Positions 23,301-27,772 of a stretch of 27,772 nt of DNA are shown piece after piece. The notes beneath the pieces are model-generated. The model saw only the letters and a program-made list of their open reading frames with translations, did no database searches and was not told where the DNA came from. Position 1 is the first letter of the stretch. Each line of letters starts with the position of its first letter. Made by a program: the position numbers and the translations under genes. Location of the stretch: assembly GCA_039798705.1 (NCBI GenBank), contig JBDKFN010000017.1, positions 1 to 27,772 on the forward strand, in the 5' to 3' direction. Origin of the DNA: CAIKLP01 sp039798705. GTDB taxonomy: Bacteria; Bacteroidota; Bacteroidia; Sphingobacteriales; Sphingobacteriaceae.

Positions 23301-24584
23301 TTATCTATAAATGGCTAAATCTTTTCCGATATCTGTTCTGAAATATTTTCCTTCAAATTGAATCTGATTAGCCAATGTATTGGCATTCTCTAATGCAATT
23401 TTTGGATCGTGATTTAAGGCAGTAACTGCAATTACTCGACCTCCATTGGTGACTACAGTTTCATTTGCTAATTTAGTTCCAGCATGAAAAATATATGCAT
23501 CTTCCATCGGTGTTAAATGTGTAATCACTTTTCCTTTTTCATATTCACCTGGATATCCACCTGCCACCAACATCACTGTAGCTGCATGTCTTGGGTCTAT
23601 TAGTATGTTTTGACTTTCTAATCTTTCATCTGCTACGGCATGCATAAGTTCCAAGAAATCATTTTGAATTCTTGGAATTACACTCTCTGTTTCTGGATCT
23701 CCCATACGCACATTGTATTCAATTACCATGGGCTCTCCAGCTACATTCATCAGGCCGATAAATAAAAATCCTTTATAGTCAATATTTTCAGCAGCTAAAC
23801 CTTCCATACTTGGAATTACAATTCTATCTTCTACTTTTTGAAGAAATACATCGTCTGCAAATGGAACAGGAGAAATAGATCCCATGCCACCAGTATTCAA
23901 TCCTGTATCTGCTTCGCCAATTCTTTTATAATCTTTTGCAGAAGGAAGTATTTTATAACTAAAGCCATCTGTTAAAACAAAAACAGATAATTCAATGCCT
24001 GCTAAAAATTCTTCAATAACAACTTTTTGACTTGCTTCTCCAAATTTAGCTTCAGCTAACATGAGTGTTAGTTCTTGTTTTGCTTCTTCAATTGAGTTAC
24101 ATATTAAAACGCCTTTACCTGCTGCTAATCCGTCTGCTTTTAAAACAACTGGCAATGAATGATTCTCTAAATAAGCTAAGCCTTTATCTAAATCTTCTTT
24201 TGTAAATGTTTCGTAAGCTGCTGTTGGAATAGCATGGCGTTGCATAAAACGCTTTGAAAAATCTTTGCTTCCTTCTAATTGTGCGCCTTCTTTGGATGGT
24301 CCAATTACTGGAATATGAACCAATTCTTCATCATCAGCAAAATAATCAACAATACCATTTACCAACGGATCTTCAGGACCCACTAATACTAAATTGATAT
24401 CTTGAGCAATACAAAGGCTTTTGATTTCAGCAAAATCATTTACAGAAATATTCACATTCGTACCAAACGCAGTGGTTCCAGCATTTCCGGGTGCAATAAA
24501 TAGCTTTTCACAAGACTTGCTTTCGGCTAATTTCATTGCAAAAGTCGATTCTCTACCACCAGAACCTAATAATAAAATGTTCAT
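23301..24584 (-). CDS. purD: Phosphoribosylamine--glycine ligase (GAR synthetase)
   Basis: A 427-residue ATP-grasp enzyme for the second step of purine biosynthesis, joining 5-phosphoribosylamine and glycine. Visible segments: LLGSGGREST (N-terminal domain), VLVGPEDPLVNGI, GPSKEGAQLEGSKDFSKRFM, VLKADGLAAGKGVLI (ATP binding), GGMGSISP, YNVRMGDPETES (metal-binding Glu/Asn region) and the C-terminal AGGYPGEYEKG. Length is normal. The usual GGREH motif reads GGRES here, so the His is replaced by Ser. A TATTTTTA box ends 14 nt before the ATG. Downstream are the small membrane protein and ridA with 4-nt gaps, probably one operon. Confidence 0.96.
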   Translation of the reverse strand: MNILLLGSGGRESTFAMKLAESKSCEKLFIAPGNAGTTAFGTNVNISVNDFAEIKSLCIAQDINLVLVGPEDPLVNGIVDYFADDEELVHIPVIGPSKEGAQLEGSKDFSKRFMQRHAIPTAAYETFTKEDLDKGLAYLENHSLPVVLKADGLAAGKGVLICNSIEEAKQELTLMLAEAKFGEASQKVVIEEFLAGIELSVFVLTDGFSYKILPSAKDYKRIGEADTGLNTGGMGSISPVPFADDVFLQKVEDRIVIPSMEGLAAENIDYKGFLFIGLMNVAGEPMVIEYNVRMGDPETESVIPRIQNDFLELMHAVADERLESQNILIDPRHAATVMLVAGGYPGEYEKGKVITHLTPMEDAYIFHAGTKLANETVVTNGGRVIAVTALNHDPKIALENANTLANQIQFEGKYFRTDIGKDLAIYR

Positions 24585-24598
24585 GCTTTAATTTTTTG

Positions 24599-24606
24599 TA
24601 AAAATA
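24599..24606 (-). promoter_or_regulatory. Candidate -7 element for the purD operon
   Basis: TATTTTTA (minus strand) fits TAnnTTTA and ends 14 nt ahead of the purD ATG. No TTTG is found at the -33 distance, so support is limited to the -7 match and position. Confidence 0.35.
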
Positions 24607-24674
24607 GAAAATTATAGCGTTTATTTTTAGGAGAAATTATTGGTATTTTCTATCAAAAAATGGCTAATATGTAG

Positions 24675-24712
24675 TATTTTTGGCATTCACATGCCAAACT
24701 GTCTATTATTTG
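24675..24712 (+). promoter_or_regulatory. secA upstream region: -7-like boxes and an 8-bp hairpin
   Basis: In the 176-nt divergent purD-secA gap, TATTTTTG (24675-24682) matches TAnnTTTG exactly but lacks a -33 TTTG. Alternatively TTTG at 24679-24682 with TATTATTTG at 24704-24712 (21-nt gap, three rather than two bases between TA and TTTG) could be a promoter. TTTGGCAT (24679-24686) and ATGCCAAA (24691-24698) form a perfect inverted repeat around TCAC, overlapping both. A smaller GTTTT/AAAAC hairpin is at 24724-24736. Which is functional cannot be told from sequence. Confidence 0.35.
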
Positions 24713-24760
24713 TAAATGGCACCGTTTTGGTAAAACATGAATGAATCTTAAAATAATTAT

Positions 24761-27700
24761 ATGTCAAATATTGTAAGCGCTTTAATATCAAAAATTTTTG
24801 GAAGTAAATCTGCAAGAGATATTAAAGAAATAACACCGCTTTTAGAAAAAGCTAAAATTGAATTTGAAAAAATCCAAGGCATCAGCAATGATGAATTAAG
24901 AGCTTATACTACAAATTTCAGAAGTCAAATTCAAAATCATATCAAAGAGGTCTCTTCGGAAATTGCCGAAATAAAGTTGCGCATTGAAAACGATGTTGAC
25001 ATGGAGATGTCTGAAAAAGTTGCTTTATATGATAGCATTGATAAACTTGAAAAAGATGAAAATAAATTAATTGAAGAGGTCTTATTAGAAATTTTACCAA
25101 CTGCCTATGCGGTGGTTAAGGAAACTGCTAAAAGATTTTCAGGCAATGAATTTATTGAAGTTACTGCTACCGCAATGGATAGAAATCTTGCAGCGGAAAA
25201 AAGCAACGTAGAAATTATTGGGGATAAAGCTAGACATAACAGAACATGGATTGCGGCCGGTAACCCAATGACTTGGGACATGGTGCATTACGATGTGCAA
25301 ATAATTGGCGGTATTGTTTTACATCAAGGAAAAATTTCTGAGATGGGAACAGGTGAAGGAAAAACGTTGGTTGCTACTTTACCAGCATATTTAAATGCAC
25401 TAGCAGGAAAAGGTGTACACATTGTAACCGTCAATGATTATTTAGCTAGACGTGACAGTGAGTGGATGGGACCATTGTACGAGTTCCATGGCATCAGTGT
25501 TGATTGTATCGATAAACACCAACCTAATTCAGAAGAACGTAGAAAAGCTTATCAAGCAGATATCACATTTGGAACCAACAATGAATTTGGTTTTGATTAT
25601 TTAAGAGATAACATGGCTAGAACGCCAGAAGAATTAGTGCAAAGAAAATTACACTTTGCAATGGTTGATGAGGTTGACTCTGTATTAATTGATGATGCTA
25701 GAACCCCATTAATTATTTCAGGTCCAATTCCAAGAGGCAATGAACATGAGTTCTACGACTTAAAACCTAGAATTGAACGTTTAGTAAATGCACAGAAAAA
25801 TTTCATTAACACCGCTATACTTGAAGCTAAAAAGTTAATTGCTGAAAACAAAACAGAACAAGGCGGATTAGCATTGTTAAGATGTTACAGAGGTTTACCA
25901 AAAAGCAAAGCGCTTATTAAATTTTTAAGTGAAACAGGAAATAAACAAATCCTAACTAAAACGGAAAACTTCTACATGCAAGATCAACAAAAAGAAATGG
26001 TAAAGGTAGATGCCGAGCTTTTCTTTGTGATTGATGAAAAAAATAATTCAATTGAATTAACAGAAAAAGGAATTGAATTAATTACGGCAAGTGGTGAAGA
26101 TGCCAGTTTCTTTATTTTACCAGATGTAGGAAGCGAACTAGCAGAATTAGAAAAAACCAATTTATCTGATGCGGAGAAAATAACACGTAAAGACGAATTG
26201 ATGCGCGACTTCTCTATTAAGTCTGAACGTATTCACTCAGTAAATCAATTATTAAAAGCATATACCCTTTTCGAAAAAGATGTAGAGTATATTATTGATG
26301 GTGGAAAAATTAAAATAGTTGACGAACAAACAGGTCGAATTATGGAAGGCCGTCGTTATTCAGATGGTTTACACCAAGCTATTGAAGCTAAAGAAAATGT
26401 AAAAGTTGAAGATGCAACTCAAACATTTGCAACCATTACCTTACAAAACTATTTCAGGATGTACCATAAACTTTGTGGTATGACAGGTACTGCAACTACT
26501 GAATCTGGAGAGTTCTGGGAGATTTATAAATTAGACGTAGTTGAAATTCCAACCAATAGAGCTATTGCGAGAAAAGACAGCGAAGACAAAGTATATAAAA
26601 CAAAAAGAGAAAAGTACAATGCGGTTGTAGAAGAAATTGTTACGTTAACTGCAAACGGTAGACCTGTTTTAGTGGGTACCACATCGGTTGAAATTTCTGA
26701 ATTATTGAGTAGAATGTTAAAGCTAAGAGGCATTAAACACAATGTGTTAAATGCGAAGTTACACCAACGTGAAGCAGACATTGTTGCAGAAGCAGGTTTA
26801 GCAGGAACGGTAACCATAGCAACCAACATGGCTGGTAGGGGAACGGATATTAAGTTAGGCCCAGGCGTAAAAGACGCAGGTGGTTTAGCTATTATAGGAA
26901 CCGAAAGACACGAATCTAGACGTGTTGACAGACAGTTAAGAGGTAGAGCAGGTAGACAAGGAGATCCAGGTACTACGCAATTCTTTGTATCGTTAGAAGA
27001 TGATTTGATGCGCATGTTCGGCTCTCAAAGAATTGCATCTTTAATGGATAGAATGGGCTTAGAAGAAGGTGAAGTTATTCAACATTCTATGATTACTAAA
27101 TCTATTGAACGTGCGCAAATGAAAGTGGAAGAAAACAACTTTGGTATTCGTAAGCGTTTACTTGAATATGATGATGTCATGAATTCACAAAGAACTGTAA
27201 TTTACAAGAAAAGATTAAATGCATTATTTGGCGAAAGATTAGATGTTGATTTAGACGATATGATTGTTGACTTATGTGAAGAGTTGAGCATTCAATATCA
27301 AGAAGAGAGAAATTACGAAGGCTTCCGTTTAGAAATTATTCGTTTATTCTCTGCAGATATCAGTATTTCAGAAGATGACTTTTTAAATAAAAAATCAGCA
27401 GATATAGCCGAGGAATTATATCAAGAGCTTTCTACATTTTATAAACGTAAGTCAAGTAGACTTGCAGAAAGCACCTTGCCTGTATTGAAAGATATTTACG
27501 AAACCAGAGGACAAACAATTGAAAATATTGTGGTTCCTTTTTCAGATGGAAGTAAACAAATTCAAATTACCAGTAATTTGAAAAAAGCTTTTGAAACTAA
27601 AGGCAAAGAATTAGTTAAAGATTTTGAAAGATCTGTTTCTCTTGCATTAATTGACGAAGCATGGAAAGAACATCTACGTGAAATGGATGAGCTAAAACAA

Positions 27701-27772
27701 TCTGTTCAAAACGCAGTTTACGAACAAAAAGATCCATTACTTATTTACAAGTTTGAATCGTTTGAATTATTT
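24761..27772 (+). CDS. secA: Preprotein translocase ATPase SecA, 3' end beyond the window
   Basis: SecA drives protein export through SecYEG. The reading frame is open for 1004 codons from ATG 24761 to the last base, with no stop, so the C terminus is missing. Visible in order: MGTGEGKTL Walker A starting at Met195, MVDEVDSVLIDDARTPLIISGP, the preprotein-binding region, DEQTGRIMEGRRYSDGLHQAIEAKE, MTGTATTESGEF, TNMAGRGTDIKLG, and GTERHESRRVDRQLRGRAGRQGDPG. In E. coli SecA the Walker A is near residue 102; here about 90 extra residues precede it, including a charged helical insert (about residues 55-105) and a second insert (about 125-170). Such inserts are, as I recall, usual in Bacteroidota. 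It is divergent from purD. Confidence 0.97.
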   Translation, partial: MSNIVSALISKIFGSKSARDIKEITPLLEKAKIEFEKIQGISNDELRAYTTNFRSQIQNHIKEVSSEIAEIKLRIENDVDMEMSEKVALYDSIDKLEKDENKLIEEVLLEILPTAYAVVKETAKRFSGNEFIEVTATAMDRNLAAEKSNVEIIGDKARHNRTWIAAGNPMTWDMVHYDVQIIGGIVLHQGKISEMGTGEGKTLVATLPAYLNALAGKGVHIVTVNDYLARRDSEWMGPLYEFHGISVDCIDKHQPNSEERRKAYQADITFGTNNEFGFDYLRDNMARTPEELVQRKLHFAMVDEVDSVLIDDARTPLIISGPIPRGNEHEFYDLKPRIERLVNAQKNFINTAILEAKKLIAENKTEQGGLALLRCYRGLPKSKALIKFLSETGNKQILTKTENFYMQDQQKEMVKVDAELFFVIDEKNNSIELTEKGIELITASGEDASFFILPDVGSELAELEKTNLSDAEKITRKDELMRDFSIKSERIHSVNQLLKAYTLFEKDVEYIIDGGKIKIVDEQTGRIMEGRRYSDGLHQAIEAKENVKVEDATQTFATITLQNYFRMYHKLCGMTGTATTESGEFWEIYKLDVVEIPTNRAIARKDSEDKVYKTKREKYNAVVEEIVTLTANGRPVLVGTTSVEISELLSRMLKLRGIKHNVLNAKLHQREADIVAEAGLAGTVTIATNMAGRGTDIKLGPGVKDAGGLAIIGTERHESRRVDRQLRGRAGRQGDPGTTQFFVSLEDDLMRMFGSQRIASLMDRMGLEEGEVIQHSMITKSIERAQMKVEENNFGIRKRLLEYDDVMNSQRTVIYKKRLNALFGERLDVDLDDMIVDLCEELSIQYQEERNYEGFRLEIIRLFSADISISEDDFLNKKSADIAEELYQELSTFYKRKSSRLAESTLPVLKDIYETRGQTIENIVVPFSDGSKQIQITSNLKKAFETKGKELVKDFERSVSLALIDEAWKEHLREMDELKQSVQNAVYEQKDPLLIYKFESFELF

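Noticed and set aside
26524..27015. 163-codon open frame on the minus strand
   Set aside because: It lies wholly inside secA, whose plus-strand frame carries conserved motifs throughout. The minus translation has low-complexity Ser/Leu composition and no domain.
1..27772. CRISPR array, insertion sequence, prophage, toxin-antitoxin or defence system
   Set aside because: No regularly spaced repeats, transposase or integrase motifs, or recognisable defence genes were found. All long reading frames are housekeeping or envelope genes. The PglZ domain in PorX is related to BREX PglZ but belongs to a T9SS regulator.
1..27772. tRNA, rRNA or other structural RNA besides the riboswitch
   Set aside because: The intergenic gaps are short (at most about 220 nt) and contain no cloverleaf-like or rRNA-like sequence by eye; a tRNAscan or Infernal run would settle it.

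Overview
The window is chromosomal DNA from an AT-rich member of the Bacteroidota. Lineage markers are a fused lpxC-fabZ gene, a PorX-type response regulator with a PglZ domain (a type IX secretion regulator), a TonB-dependent receptor with an N-terminal carboxypeptidase-regulatory-like domain, a SecA with an enlarged N-terminal region, and two promoters that match the Bacteroidota consensus TTTG-N19-TAnnTTTG exactly. The order porX / HD protein / lpxD / lpxC-fabZ / lpxA / ABC ATPase / efp is, from general knowledge, typical of the phylum. The family is uncertain; a Chitinophagales-like bacterium is a guess.

Layout. 1-2.7 kb: a DUF4920 lipoprotein and radA (minus strand), then a small outer-membrane protein (plus). 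2.7-4.5 kb: a minus-strand phosphate uptake operon (DUF47/PhoU-like protein and Pit transporter), preceded by paired 11-bp-spaced repeats that look like a Pho box. 4.7-12.2 kb: a tightly packed plus-strand run of mfd, a small unknown protein, an exported cyclophilin, exonuclease III, hutI and hutG (joined by 1-nt gaps or an overlap, with one 27-nt gap). 12.2-18.6 kb, minus strand: HD phosphohydrolase, lpxD, lpxC-fabZ, lpxA, an orphan ABC ATPase and efp, closed by a strong terminator, then 5-formyl-THF cyclo-ligase, whose 3' end overlaps hutG. 18.6-20.2 kb: porX (plus). 20.2-24.6 kb, minus strand: purD, a 50-residue membrane protein, ridA, a TPP riboswitch and the TonB receptor it precedes. 24.8 kb to the end: secA (plus), cut by the window edge.

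How the genes work together. Envelope biogenesis dominates: lipid A synthesis (lpxD/C/A with FabZ), protein export (secA), T9SS control (porX) and outer-membrane uptake (the TonB receptor, probably for thiamine or a precursor given its riboswitch). DNA repair (radA, mfd, exonuclease III), nutrient use (Pit, hutI/hutG) and purine/one-carbon metabolism (purD, cyclo-ligase) fill the rest.

I see no mobile element, CRISPR array, prophage, defence island, tRNA or rRNA, and no clear undescribed multi-gene system. The points most worth following are regulatory or single-protein: an EF-P without the tip lysine, a TPP riboswitch with a visible alternative pairing, the putative Pho box, -7 elements lying directly against start codons (possible leaderless mRNAs), a 16-bp palindrome between porX and the HD gene, and an unannotated small membrane protein. 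No gene-free stretch exceeds 300 bases; the longest are 4461-4684, 24585-24760 and 22594-22761.
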